This document shows, one piece after another, positions 26,691 to 39,273 of a DNA stretch of 64,000 nucleotides; positions within the stretch are counted from its first letter, which is position 1, and each line of letters starts with the position of its first letter. Made by a program: the position numbers and the translations under genes. This DNA comes from Sesamum alatum (taxonomy: Eukaryota; Streptophyta; Magnoliopsida; Lamiales; Pedaliaceae): NCBI GenBank assembly GCA_034509735.1, contig JACGWO010000011.1, positions 15,471,866 through 15,535,865 of the forward strand, given 5' to 3'. The notes under the pieces are model-generated. The model saw nothing but the letters and a program-made list of their open reading frames with translations. It searched no databases and had not been told where the DNA came from.

Positions 26691-27106
26691 CGCCAAATAT
26701 TGGATAAAATTACACTTTCGGTCCCATAGGATTGAGGGATCAACACTTTTGATCTCGTGCTTCTTGAAATGACCAATTTAGTTCCAAATTTGGGAATTTT
26801 CGACACTTTTGTTCCCGAGCTTCTTGAAAATGACCAATTTAATCCCAAAATTGAAATTTTTCGACACATTTGATCCTATTAGACGATTTTCGTCAAAAAT
26901 ATTAACGGCAAACGTTTAGTGGGATCAAATGTGTCAAAAATTCTCAATTTTGGGACTAAATTGATCATTTCAGGAAGCGCGGGACCAAAAGTGTCGAAAA
27001 TTCCCAATTTTGGGACTAAATTAGTCATTTTAGGAAGCAAAAGACCAAAAGTGTTGACCCCTCAATCTTATGGGAAGAAAAGTGTAATTTTGTCCCAAAT
27101 ATTTGA
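26691..27106. mobile_element. Fold-back MITE-like element with internal repeats
   Basis: Ends ccaaatattgg... and ...ccaaatatttg pair. Both arms carry repeated ~65-bp units (gggaccaaaagtgtcgaaaa / cttttggtcccgcg type) in inverted orientation round a centre near 26890. Non-coding; open frames inside are artefacts of the repeat. Confidence 0.75.
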
Positions 27107-27390
27107 TGATTGTGGTGCTGAATTTCAAGAAACATTCTTGGCCAACATATTTGCATTTGTGTAGTAATTACAATTTACACGTGCATACATAAAGATAAAA
27201 AGATAAAGAGAGAGAAGGTAAAACTTTCAAACTTGGTTCCATCATTTGTGGAGATATTTATGGATTACAAATACATCTTTGACTAACTAAGAAAGAAAAG
27301 GCCATAAATTAATGTTGGCTTTTCTTAGCAAATCAAACTCAGCCATCCATCTCTCATTAATACAATCCAATAGGTAAATCAACCATAATC

Positions 27391-27392
<2 letters not shown>

Positions 27393-27437
<45 letters not shown>
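27393..27437 (+). repeat. (CT)n tract in the leader region of the ACR gene
   Basis: An uninterrupted CT run of more than 20 units about 370 bp upstream of the ACR start codon, followed by two poly-A runs. It could form the pyrimidine patch of the promoter or part of the 5' leader. Confidence 0.7.
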
Positions 27438-27442
<5 letters not shown>

Positions 27443-27803
27443 TTCTTAAAATTTCCCCGCCCCCACAAAAAAAAAAAAAGTAAAAAAAAAAAAAAAAGAA
27501 GAGAAGAAATCTCCTCCTCTTTGTTCTTCTTGATGAGAAGAACTGAAAAAATTCATCATTCTTCTCTCGCCTGTGGGAGTTACATGTTATTGTTGATGAT
27601 GATGAGCTTAGCTCATTTCCATCATGCTGCATATTCTTATTGTATGCAACACTATTCTTTGACCAACTGGAGATGTTATTCTTATTGTTAATATCATACA
27701 CAAAACAACATTTCCAGGTAAATTAAAAGCTCCTTATTCATGACACAGCTTCTCTTTCTAATTATTATCTGATTCTGATGGCCTTCTTTTTGCATTTTAC
27801 AGA

Positions 27804-29829
27804 ATGAACAAAGTCTGCTCTCCTTACTTTGATCCTGATTTTGATAGCCTTCCGGAGAGGATAAATGGCCCAGCGTCAGTTTCAGTTTTCTCCTTTTTCA
27901 TATTTGAAATATCATAATTTCAAGAATGATGCTAGCTCTTATATCTGATTTCTTTCTTGATTGCAGTTGTAGAGTTAACATAGACAATGAAAGCTTAAAA
28001 GATTCCACTGTTGTAAAAGTAAATTGATTTCTCCTCTTCTTTTGCATTTGGATGCTTTTCGTTAGTCAAAATCTTGAAAACTTTGATTTGCATGCATGGA
28101 TAGGAGCTCAGAATCTAACAACTCTTAGCGTATATATGCATGCATGGATGGCAGATCGACAGTGTAAACAAGCAGGGGCTTCTCCTGGAAGTGGTGCAAG
28201 CACTCACTGATATGAACCTCACCATATCAAAAGGTTACATTTCTTCTGATGCAGAATGGTTCATGGATGGTATATATTCATCATATCTCTTCCCCTTCTT
28301 TTTTTTTTTTATTTTTAGAAACTTGAAACCTTATGAAACTACAACTTAGAGTCTTGATTTCATCTGGTGCATGCAGTTTTTCATGTTAAAGATGAGCGAG
28401 GCAACAAAATTACTGATCAAAGGGTTATCAACTACATCAAGCAGGTAATTTACATTAATATTACCTTCACAAAGATAATAAGATTCTTGATTTGGGTTTT
28501 CCATTTAGCTGCTTCCCAACTAGTTACACACTAAATGATGACCTAGACGAAGATGCAGGATATTTGTTCCAATGGCATAACCAGTCCCGAATCAAAGGCC
28601 CGAACAAGTTTGGAGTCTCCGGCCAATGAGCCTAAAGCAATTGAAATGACAGGAAAGGACAGGCCCGGCCTATTTTCAGAGATATCAGCAGTGCTAGCTG
28701 ATCTTGGTTGCAACATAATTGAAGCACATGCGTGGAGCCACAATGCACATTTGGCCTGTGTCGTTTACATTTCAGATCAATCAATGGATACCCCAATCGA
28801 CGATCACCGGCTCCATGCCATTAAGGACCATTTGACCACTGTCCTCCGAGCCACCACTAGTACTGCTACAGAAGAACATGCTAACCAGCAAGAAGTTAAG
28901 CCAGCAGGCCTTCCTAAGGGGGAAATACGCACCACAACTAAAGTAGAACGTCGGTTGCACCAACTAATGGTTTCGGTGAGGGACTTTGACGGGCCGGTCC
29001 AGCACAAGAGATCATCTACATCAGCAAAAGACAGTGATGAGGAGGACAGAAAGGCCAGCATATTAATTGAGAGTTGCATTGAGAAGGGATATTCAATTGT
29101 TACCATCCAATGCAAGGATCGAAGAAGGCTAATGTTTGATACTGTTTGCACTCTTACAGATATGCAATATGTGATTTTTCATGCTTCTGTAGATTCTTAT
29201 GGAGGCTATGCATATCAAGTATGTTAAGTTATTACTATTGGTAGCTAGCTAGCTAGCTAGCCATATCGAATTTGACTGTTGATCAAATTACTTGTTGATT
29301 TTGGCAGGAGTACTTTATAAGACATGCAGATGGTTGTGCATTAAACACGGAGAGCGAGAAAGATAAAGTCATAAAATGCTTAGAGGCTGCAATAGAACGC
29401 AGGGTTTGTGAGGTATATATGCTCATCCTAACTCAAATGCAGTTGGTTCATTTTCACTTGAAGAATTTGTTATTGGTGAAATAAATGCAGGGACTACGGT
29501 TGGAACTCTGCGCATATAACAGGGTCGGATTGCTGTCTGATATAACGCGGGTTCTAAGGGAAAATGGTCTTGCAGTATTAAGAGCAGATGTTGCCACACA
29601 AGGAGAGATGTCGGTTAATGCATTCTACGTGAGGGATATTTCAGGAAACAATGTGGACTTGGACTTCATTAAGTCTATGAAGAGAGAGATGGGTGAAATA
29701 CATCTTTCTGTGATGGAAGAGACAACCAATTATCCACCAACCTCAACTCAAAGGCCTAAGTTCTCTATTGGGGAAATGTTGAAGTCTCAGATTGAGCGCT
29801 TCTCCCACAGCTTTGTTGCAATTAAGTGA
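27804..29829 (+). CDS. ACR3: ACR3-like protein with four ACT domains
   Basis: Seven coding exons: 27804-27874, 27967-28018, 28155-28269, 28377-28444, 28559-29218, 29308-29412 and 29491-29829, total 469 residues, all GT/AG. A leader intron (27718-27802) ends one base before the ATG. The N-terminus [20 protein letters not shown] matches ACR3. ACT domains: 1 at ~41-110 ([19 protein letters not shown]), 2 at ~130-200 ([19 protein letters not shown]), 3 at ~287-345 ([19 protein letters not shown]), 4 at ~360-430 ([18 protein letters not shown]). ACR proteins bind amino acids and are thought to sense amino acid status; no catalytic domain is present. The short C-terminal tail ([14 protein letters not shown]) resembles the ACR3 tail. 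Confidence 0.94.
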
Positions 29830-30186
29830 TGTACATAGCTAGTCTTTTTTTTTTTTTAGTTTTTCCTCTGTTTTTTTCGTAGTTAAGAGAATTCGTAATG
29901 TACATAACTCATCTTTTGAAATTATAAACAAACCTTTTCAATGGAAAATGTTTTACATTCTGAATCATATGAATCTTATAAAGTAATTCTGTCACTGTAA
30001 TACATTTGCCATGCTAGCGACCACTTAGTACATGTTTTGAGCCAAGCTGGGATTATAAAACTTAATTTCTTGTTAAACTTTGGATAAAGGGCAGTACAAA
30101 GAATTACAGGACGGTATATACATACAGTTATATCGTTGGAGCTCATAAAACTTTTTGCCCCTTTTATGTGTCTATTTTTCCAGTAC
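29830..30186. other. Convergent 3' flanks of ACR3-like and GT47 genes
   Basis: The two stop codons face each other across ~357 bp. The spacer holds a T-rich tract and an ATTATAAA-like signal near 29920 that may serve polyadenylation of the ACR gene. Nothing else is seen. Confidence 0.5.
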
Positions 30187-33075
30187 TTATCCAACCTTTA
30201 GATTTAATCTTCTTAGCCATACAGAGTGCAAGATCATATGAAACATATCAAATCTCTTAACTGGCTGGTTCAGAATGAAATGTCTCCTTACAGCTCTCAA
30301 GCCCTCCTTCAGCCTCAGATACTCATCTTCTGATACTGCTACCAATATCTCCTTTAATCGAGGGATTTCAGAAACATCAACCTGTATTGAGAATGCCTCC
30401 CATCTTAAAACATCACTAAATGGCAGGACGTAATGATCAGATAATATCACAGGGATGCATTCAGCATAAATGGCCTCAACAATTCTGGGGCTAGCCACTT
30501 CATATCCACTAGGGCATAAGCAAAACTTGGAGCGTAACATAGCATCATAATAATCTTGATCTTTAGGGAGGTATTCATAAACATGGAGATCAGTGTCTTT
30601 ACCCCTCCAATGTTTGAGGAGAATTGGCCTTATGGGGCCATGAATGCCACCAGCAAAGAATGCAAGGTCGGGCCTGGAGATATTGGAGGGCGGAGGAGAA
30701 ATCAGCTTGGGATTTACAATGCCACCATAAAGATGGATTTCTGGCAGGCTCACATCTTTTGTTGGATCAAAACCTTCAGAGGAATTTGCATTGCACAGGA
30801 CACGTATTGATGTGTTATAGAGAATCGCATTTCCTTGTGAGGCCTTAGGACCCTGGAACAATTCAAACAAACAAAATTTCATTAGGAGGAAAACGTAAAT
30901 AGCACTTCGTTCATAAAGCAAGAGAGCACTTGATATTAGAATAGAGTAATTTTCATTTGATCTTTGAAATAATTGACTGGCAGAATAAAATAGCATGTGA
31001 ATAATACTATGCTCACCCAATCATGGCAAGTAAGCATAAAATGATCAGCCCCTTGAGTTCTATTCCAGAAGGGGTGTTTTGTGGAGATGAGTTTCACATA
31101 GTCAGACACAAATTCTTTGAGTGGGGTGACATTATACGTATTAGGCTTGTACAGGTACTTGACCATCCATGTAACGCTAAATGGCATGAAGTATACGTGA
31201 GCTGCTTGTGCATTGCTTGTCTTAAACCTATTGTTTCCATGCTCCATCTCATGTATGAATCTTCCTTCACTACTGTATATGTCTTTGCAAGGTCCGTCAT
31301 GTACTATTGGTAGCTCCCCTTCTTGATATACATACACCTTGAATCTTCTCTCCATTTCCTTGTAACTCCTGTTATATATATATATGAGCAAGGAAATTAG
31401 TTCATGCTAAGTTTTAATCACTTTCTTAGACCAAGCATTCAAGACACGATGTCTCCCTTTCTGTTGGGTGAGTTCTGGAGGAATGGCAATGCTAAAGGGA
31501 GCTTTGTGTGCTAGAACTAACAAGCAAAGTAGTTGCTCTGCGTTTTCTGAAAGTAAAGGAAGTGTTCATGGATTGTATGATTCAGAAGGTATCTTGTGGA
31601 GTAGTGACTATTTTAATCAGGTTTATTTAGAACGCAAAGGTATCTTGTTATATATAGAGGATACTTAAATCATCATTATCTCTAAAATGACCCAGATTTA
31701 TTAATATCTGTAATCTAAAAGTGAATAGCATATGATATAATCAGTGCGAGATGATTAAAGTTTCTATGGACCCTTAAGAAAAACCATGATTGCATCTTTC
31801 CCTAGAAGAAACAAAACGAGATTAATAACTCAAGACAAACATTGTAAATAGTTTTAATACCGATTAAAAGCTCAGTAGTTAGCTGTGTTCTCACTCCACA
31901 AGTAGCTATAAAGTCAAAATTCAGCCTGGCATTCTCATTCAAAAATTAAAAAAAAAAAAGAAAAAGACTTTCTTGAAGAGATAGAAAATAGAGGACAAGT
32001 GATATAGCAAAGAGGGGGTGGACCATGTAGCTATCCATGGGCAATGTTTGACACAGAAAAGGAATGAGTAATAGGAGCACGGATTTCAGTCCTTTTTAGG
32101 ATTGAAGAAACTGGAGTGGAGGGAACAATGAGTGTGCGCACTATACATATATATGAATGCACCCCCATGCTTCAGCTATAAGACTCTCCCCTTTCCCCTC
32201 TTACAAACCACAAGTGAAATATCACACGTGGAATCTATGATCTTCAAATTTCTGCAGGGTGTCTTAGAAGGAAAGAATTGCCATAATTTAGAAAAAAGGC
32301 CCTACTCCCCTCTTTCAAAAGCTCAGGAAATAATTAGCGTAAAACTTAATTTTGTAATTGATGCAAAATGACTACGTAAAGTGAAGAAGCTCTAATTTTG
32401 GAATAGAGTAATTAACGATGACTTCTTTACAAGCTTAAAGTCATCATTTGACAAGAATTCTTAACACGTACAAATGTGTTTCATAAGATTAATGGAAAAT
32501 GAGGATGCTTCTTATAATTATTATGAGGATTACTTACTGATAAAATGCAGTGGGGTTCCGATAGATTGCTGGGGAGAGAATGTCATTGTTCTTGATGATT
32601 ATTGATGGGCTTGTCCCAGAAGCTGCTTTCAGAATTGCTGCTCTTGCTCTAGCTAATCCTTGTTCCAATTTGTTCCCTGCTCTCCTCTGCATTTTCCATA
32701 TTTATATAATCAAAAGCCGGACCATCATTATTTATATATATGTATATGATCAATCAGCACTATGTGTAATTCATTCAATTACAACTGATTCACAGAGAAA
32801 CTAATCAAACAGTAAACGGGAAGCATTGAAATAAATAAGCAGGTTTCTAATAGCTGCATTACACTAAAACTGACAGCTTAGCAAAAAACACTCCAGATTT
32901 CACCATTGTAGAATTATTAATTCAGTACTCATACAAATCCGTGAGCTAAAATTTCCATATTTAGGATTCCGTAAAGCAAACTCTGGAGTGCCAATATGAT
33001 AATAATCCTAAAATATCATCCCGTTATTAATGAACTCGGTCCCTCTGCAGGAATATTACTGTAAGTGACAACCTC

Positions 33076-33110
<35 letters not shown>

Positions 33111-33599
33111 GACGCACAATGCATACAATGAGTATACGTAAGCTCCACCAGATTACATAACTGAAAAAAAGAATCACACGCATATTATCATTTGCACAAA
33201 ACATTTAATGTTCACATTCAAATTCATCTAATCTATATATCTATGATTAAAAACACACACACACACACACTCAATTCAAAAGTAGATACTTACGGTGCCA
33301 GCTGGCTTGAATTTGGATGAGAATTCAGAAGAAAGCAGATGAGCTCTGGATTCATGATCTGGGGGACGCGTATGAGCGAGCAACTCAACTATTGGTATGT
33401 TGAATTGTGGTTGAGAAGGCGTATAGAAGGAGGCGAGTACTCCATTAATGGGTTTATGGGAGAAATAACCAAGGAGGAAAACAACCGTGATGGATGCACC
33501 AAATACTGCAGAGACTAGTCCGATAGACAAACTGCAGATGACACCTCCACCACCACCACCACCACCACCACCACCACCGCTCTTCATGATCATCACCAT
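30187..33599 (-). CDS. GT47 exostosin-family glycosyltransferase, copy 1
   Basis: Four exons: 33294-33599, 32538-32686, 31017-31368 and 30187-30852, total 490 residues with clean GT/AG junctions. A type II membrane layout is seen: short cytosolic tail with a 12-Gly run (8-19), signal anchor ~20-46 (VICSLSIGLVSAVFGASITVVFLLGYF region), stem, then the exostosin domain ~155-455. Conserved blocks include [52 protein letters not shown] and [20 protein letters not shown], then PVILSDHYVLPFSDVL. GT47 enzymes of this At5g20260-like group act in the Golgi on wall polysaccharides; donor and acceptor are unknown. ATG 33599 is taken; a downstream ATG at 33587 would remove four residues. Confidence 0.93.
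33552..33580 (-). repeat. In-frame GGT/GGC microsatellite encoding poly-Gly
   Basis: A trinucleotide tract inside exon 1 of the GT47 gene encodes about 12 consecutive glycines directly before the membrane anchor. Such tracts change length easily. Confidence 0.85.
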
Positions 33600-34271
33600 A
33601 TGTATGTATGTATATATATATATATACTTGAGCGTGAGCGTGAGCGTGAACGTGAACGTGAACGTGTGTTTGTGTGTATATGAGTGTGTTAAGGGTTGTT
33701 GAAGAGACGGGTTGTTGAAGAGACGAGTTGTTGAAGAGACGGTTATAAGGAGATGAAGGGAACGTAAACCCGGGGGTCCGGGGAGGTTGACGTCTCAAGA
33801 GTCAAGACAGTCTGTGAGAAGAGAGAGAGAGAGAGAGAGAGAGAGTGTGTGTATGTGAAATTATGATGATGAGCGTTATAATGAATAGGTAGTAATAGTA
33901 ATAAGTAATTAGTAATATTAATTGAATTCATACAATGGGGTTACCAAAATCTCATCTGTTAATTACAAAGATCTTACCTACTTTTTACCTGCACTAAAGT
34001 AAGTAGTAATTACCTCTTTCTCTTTCTCTTTCTCCATGAATTAATTGGAAATTGCTATAATTAATTATGGAAATATTCAAATATTTGTTTATATTTGGAG
34101 AGGATTTTGGTTATATATATGTCACCTATATTTTTTAATTGGAATATATATATATATATATATATCAATCATGTGTTGCAGACCCTATGCTATGAACCCT
34201 TACATTACTTTTTCACCAATATTAACAAAGGGTAAATTACATCCATTTATTCTGAGATTTGATATAATTAC
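33600..34271. other. GT47 copy 1 promoter and intergenic DNA
   Basis: Holds several microsatellites: (TA)n at about 33613-33626, a degenerate gtgagc/gtgaac hexamer repeat at 33630-33665, a 'gttgaagagacg' triple repeat at 33692-33745, and (GA)n at 33819-33845. No gene seen. Confidence 0.6.
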
Positions 34272-34923
34272 TGTTGACGTCAAAATATTTTGGAATAAAT
34301 TACCAATTAAAATCCAAATAAATCGGCTAGCAATTGGGTTCCAAGATAAAAGTCCATAATAAATTTGGGCTCGTAATGAAGAAATTAAATTCATAAGCCC
34401 GCATTAAATATGGGTCTTATGTATTTTTATTAGTCAATCCGAAATAAATATATATATTATTTTGGATTGGCTAAAAATGGGCCAAGTACATGTTCAGAAA
34501 TACAGTCCATCAAAAGACCAGTCCATGTCAAAGCCTACGGTGATAAAGCCCAATGGAAGAGCCCAGCTCATGCCTATAAATAGGGCCTCAACCTCATACA
34601 AAGGATATTACATACGACACAAGCAAAATCCAGTAAGAGCAAGTCCGAAAGCTTTCTCCAACGACGAAGCTCTGCAACTACCAGGCTTTGATACGAAATT
34701 TCAAAGTGCTACGTGATCGCCTTCTACAAGTCAAGAGGGAGATTACACATCTGATTCAAGAACAAGCTTCAAGCCCTTGAATCCATATTCGTAGTGAAGA
34801 ATCAGGGGGTTACTTAAATTCAGAGATTGTAAACCACTTTATATTAAAATTAATATATCATTTGGTCCATATTTTTTCTTGTCGTGTAATTATTTTTTTG
34901 CAGACACGAAATTTGTGTGAACA
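34272..34923 (+). repeat. LTR of a Tat-type Ty3 element
   Basis: Proposed ends TGTTGAC...GTGAACA (inverted TGTT/AACA). A TATA box (ctataaatagg, about 34575) lies inside. Right after the end comes aatttctggcacgcccagtggg, the leader/PBS form typical of Tat/Athila-like elements. The other LTR is absent, so the left boundary is inferred from terminal symmetry only. Confidence 0.65.
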
Positions 34924-37284
34924 AATTTCTGGCACGCCCAGTGGGACAATCTCTGCCCCTCATCCCTTCATTCTACGCAAGAACTCAAATCATCACTTCC
35001 AAGCATTCAATGGCACCAAAGAAGAACCAAGTCGCCTTGAGTGAGAAGAACATCATCAACTTCACTGCCGGCGGTCAATCCTCCACCGGGGGCAAGATCG
35101 TGGACACCACTCCTTCCGACGGCTCGAACTCGGCAAGCCCTACCGAGATCAACTCGAAGTCTACTCCTTTTGCCACTCTCCCCGCCATGATGACCGAGGC
35201 CACGACGATGGAGGAACAAGTCGCTCAAATGGCCCAAGCCATAGCCGACCTCCAAAAGATTGTGGAAGACAAAGATCTCCAGATTGCTCAGTTGATGAAC
35301 AAACTCGAGCCAACCAATGTTGGAGAATCAAGCCACAATCATTCGTCTGCTTCAAAACACGCCGTCCAAAAGTCTAGTCACTCCGCGACCTCCATCGCCG
35401 CGTTGTCCGTCCAACAGCTGCAGGAGATGATCGCTAGCACCATCAAGGCTCAATATGGTGGATCTGCACAGCACTTGCTCGCCTACTCGAAGCCATACAC
35501 CAAGCGAGTCGACTCCTTGAGGATGCCGATGGGATACCAACCGCCAAAATTGCAGCAATTCAATGGAAAAGGCAACCCCAAGCAGCATATCGCCCACTTC
35601 ATCGAGACGTGCAACAATGCCGGTACCGATGGCGATCTCTTGGTAAAACAATTCGTCCGATCACTCAAAGGCAATGTTTTTGATTAGTATGTGGACTTAG
35701 AGCCCGAGTCAATTGATAGTTGGGAGGAGATGGAAAGAGAGTTTCTCAACCGCTTCTAGAGCGCTCGGCGCACGGTGAGCATGATTGAACTCACCAATAC
35801 AAGACAATGGAAAGATGAACCGGTTGTTGACTATATCAACCGTTGGCGTTCCTTAAGCTTGAACTGCAAAGACAAACTTTCAGAGGCTTCGGCCATAGAG
35901 ATGTGCATTCAAGCTATGCTGGGGGCTTCTCTACATTCTCCAAGGGATCAAGCCAAGAAACTTCGAAGAATTGGCTACGCGTGCCCATGACATGGAGTTG
36001 AGTATTGCCAACCATGAAACCGCATTCCCAATCGATGATCAAAGAAAGGATAAGAAAGATTCGAAGAAAGGCGAGAAATTTGTCAAAAAAAAGTGTCAAA
36101 GAGTCCATGGCCATCAAGACGGCTCCTGTCAAGATCTCTTCAAACGATAAGAAGAGGTTGGAGAAGTCCGAAGACCAACGTATGATAAACGACAGACGTC
36201 GGCCTACGTTGAAAGAACTGCAAGAGAAAGAATACCCATTCCCCGACTCTGACGTGCCCTATATCTTCAACGAACTCTTGGAGAGAAAGTTGATTGAGTT
36301 GCCAGAGTCAAAGCGTCCGGACGAAGCCGGGAGGGTGAACGACCCCAAGTATTGCAAGTATCACCAGGTGGTTAGTCATCCTATAGAAAAGTGCTTCGTG
36401 GTCAAAGAAAGGATCATGGCGCTAGCCAAAGAAGGGAAGATAATTTTAGATGTCGAAGAGACAGCGGGGGCAAATGTCGCCAGCATCACTCCAACGAATG
36501 GTGTGCAAGTTTCGAAAGAAAAGCTAGAAGTCAAGCAATCAATCACAACGACATCGTCTTTACTTCAGTTTGGGAGTCTTGAACCAATACAAGTTGAAGC
36601 TCCACTCGTCAACAAGAAAGAGGAACCCACCGACGATGACGAAGGATGGACCCTCGTGACGCGCCGACAAAGACAAAGACGGCATGTTGACAAGCTCCAT
36701 CCCGCGCTCCCAAGGAAGCCACGCTCGAACAAACGCCCTCGACGTGCGCAGACGAAAAAACAAGTAAAAAAAGATGGCCCGCCAGCGCCTTCCGGTGACG
36801 TTAGAAGAATTCTTCCCACGGGCATTTTTTGAGCGAAAGAACAAGACCGCGAGTGCTTCTCCAAGAAAAGATAGAAGAGAATCATTGGTCTCTTGCTGCA
36901 CCACCATATCCTTCACAGACGAGGACCTACTACTTGGCTCGAAGCCGCACAACCGACCACTCTTCGTCTTGGGGTTCGTACAAGAACAAAGAGTAAATCG
37001 CATACTCATAGACGGTGGATCTGCTGTCAACATCATGCTGAAGTCCACCATGAAGAAGTTGGGCATAACTTTGGAAGACTTATCCCGTAGCCGTTTGACC
37101 ATCCAGGGCTTTGATCAAGGGACTCAACGAGCTATTGGCATGACTCGGCTCGACCTCATCGTAGGGAAATTGAAAGCAAGCACTCTTTTCCACGTCATCG
37201 ATGTAAGAACCTCCTACAACCTGTTGCTAGGAAGGCCGTGGCTGCATGAAAATGGAGTTGTTCCCTCAAAACGTCATTCTAACG
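34917..37284 (+). pseudogene. Tat-type Ty3/gypsy gag and protease remnant
   Basis: The gag ORF runs from about 34917 to a TAG at 35685 (probably a Trp codon), then continues in frame past a second stop at 35757 and a frame change near 35950. Seen: a coiled coil (EEQVAQMAQAIADLQKIVED), the gag core (PPKLQQFNGKGNPKQHIAHF, DWYV-type block, VVDYINRWRSLSLNCKD), and a nucleocapsid-like CKYHQVVSHPIEKC (about 36355-36396). The protease domain at 36774-37284 has RILIDGGSAVNIM (about 36997-37035) and LLLGRPWLHENG. Everything downstream (RT, RNase H, integrase, 3' LTR) is missing: the sequence stops being Ty3 at about 37284. Confidence 0.88.
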
Positions 37285-37759
37285 TTTGAGTGCAAATCCC
37301 GTTCCTAAAGGTCGCGACAAAATATATTCCAGCTACCGGTCCTAATCTCTACAATATACCGTTCCTATATGTATTCCAGAAACCATGCTAAATTCTATCT
37401 ACAACATAATCACACTGTTCCAAACAGAGTTCTAACAACCGTTCCTAATTGCGCGATTTATTTTCGATTGTACCGTTCCTACTATATACAAGTTTTCCAA
37501 ATGCAAATAAATCAAAATTATACGTACAAAGGTAATTAGGAACGGTACAACCACATAGTGCCAAACACCGTTCCCAAATAGGAACGGTAGTCTCGTCACT
37601 GTTCCTAATAATTAGGATCGCCTCTTATTGTCACGGATAGCCTCCCGTTCCTGAACCGTTCCTAATTGCAGTCCAAAAAGTTCAAATTAATTATTTACCG
37701 TTCCAAATAGGAAAAAAGCCGTTCCTGGTACCGTCCCAATCACTGCTTTTTTTGTAGTG
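37285..37759 (-). mobile_element. CACTA-type transposon end with subterminal repeats
   Basis: The right boundary reads, on the minus strand, CACTACAAAAAAAGCAGTG, the hallmark terminus of plant CACTA (En/Spm) elements. About a dozen 'accgttcc' motifs in both orientations fill 37297-37725, as expected of subterminal transposase-binding repeats. No transposase is present and no second CACTA end was found, so this is a fragment or a one-ended remnant joined to the Ty3 protease. Confidence 0.8.
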
Positions 37760-39273
37760 AAATAAGAAATAAATGAGTTCTTATAAGAGGAAGAAGAAGT
37801 GGGTCAACTTTCCTCCAAAAGTAGTTGAATTGTGGTCAATTTTCCTCCAAAATTGGTCCACTTAACGAAGAAACAAACTTTCATTAACTTCATTAACGGA
37901 AATCCCCAATTAGTCCTGAAATTGAAAAAAAAAAAAAATCACTTATGGGACGTAATTTTCCAATGGTAGACATTGTGGGACTAAAATTGGAATCGAGTTC
38001 ACTTATGGGACCAAAAATATAATTTACCCGTTAACTAAATATGGATCTCATATTATTTTATATAATTATACAGTATAAATATTTATCCCCATTTACTATT
38101 AAAAAGAAAAGAAAATATTATATTTTTAGTCCTCTAACACTATCCAATAATAATTTTAGTCCCATAATTATGTCTTTTTTTTTATTAAGTCCTTTAAATT
38201 TCATAAATGAAATTTAATCTGAATTAGGATTTCGTATGCAAATTTTCAGTGAGATTTTAAAAATCATCTGAAAATTGTCCACGTGGCATGTATTTTTATT
38301 GAATTTCCAGTAATTTATACACGTATATAACCACGTGGGCATTAATGTTGACTAACAGTAGTTAAATGTAAAAAAAAAATAGTATATAATTTTTTTAAAA
38401 TGTTATAATTTAAATTAAAATTATTAATACAAAATTAAATACACTAAATTCAATTTTTCAAATTAAATATTTATATGACTATAAATATTATTTAATTAAA
38501 AAAAATATTTTTATAATTTTATTTGAATTATTATTTAATTTAAACATATTTTAAAATTTATATTATTTACTATAAATAATATAAAATACTTTTATATATT
38601 CTTTAAAATATAATAAAGGTAAATCAATTTTCTTAAAATCTTAAAATATTTTTTAACATTATTTGAAAAACTTAACTTTTTTTTGAATTTTTTTAATTAA
38701 ATTAATTTTTAATTTTTTTCTTGAATGGCTGGCGACGACTACGTACTCCCAGATTTGTTATTGTCTTACCGATTCTTGTGGCCCACCGTAGCGGAGGGCG
38801 GCCGTCGTCGCCGTACACCTCTGGATGACGACGTAGCCCCTAAAATAAATATTGGGTGAATTAAATTAAAGGACTAAAAAATTAATGTTTCCAAAAGAAA
38901 AAGATAAACCCGATGATACAGATAACTAAATTAACAGGACAAATGTTATGCGGCCAAATTTTTTTGAAAAAGGAAATAAAATTTACAAAGTTTGTTATTA
39001 AATACAATCATGCGGATCCATTAATTATCCCAGCTGGTGCATGCATGATACATATACATGATGATGATCTGATGAAACCCAATTAATTAAGAAATGCCTA
39101 ACTAATAATAATTAAAAAAATTCTAACCGGGATCAATCAATCATATAGCAAGTGTGATACACTTGTTATGTGATTGATTACTTTTCTTAAACTGTACACC
39201 AATCACATAATAAGTGTATTACACTTGCCATATAATTAATTTAGGTTCGATCGAACCAAGTCATGACTAATAA
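37760..39273. other. Intergenic AT-rich DNA with worn repeats
   Basis: No gene. Between about 38120 and 38940, 'ttagtcctctaac...' and '...aaaggactaaaaaatt' suggest arms of a very old fold-back repeat, with a GC-richer core (38720-38840). The 39120-39255 stretch is a separate short palindromic MITE. Confidence 0.45.
39120..39255. mobile_element. Short palindromic MITE, copy 1
   Basis: Inverted halves tcatatagcaagtgtgatacacttgtt and aataagtgtattacacttgccatat, joined by a short spacer. The same family recurs at 40665-40830 and, truncated, at 40950-41040. Confidence 0.7.

Noticed and set aside
26681..27164. Two small ORFs with repeats of the type KVSKIPNFGTKLV
   Set aside because: Translation of the internal repeats of the fold-back element in both orientations; not proteins.
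35007..35651. Minus-strand open frames opposite the Tat gag
   Set aside because: They are antisense shadows of the gag coding sequence, with no recognisable protein.
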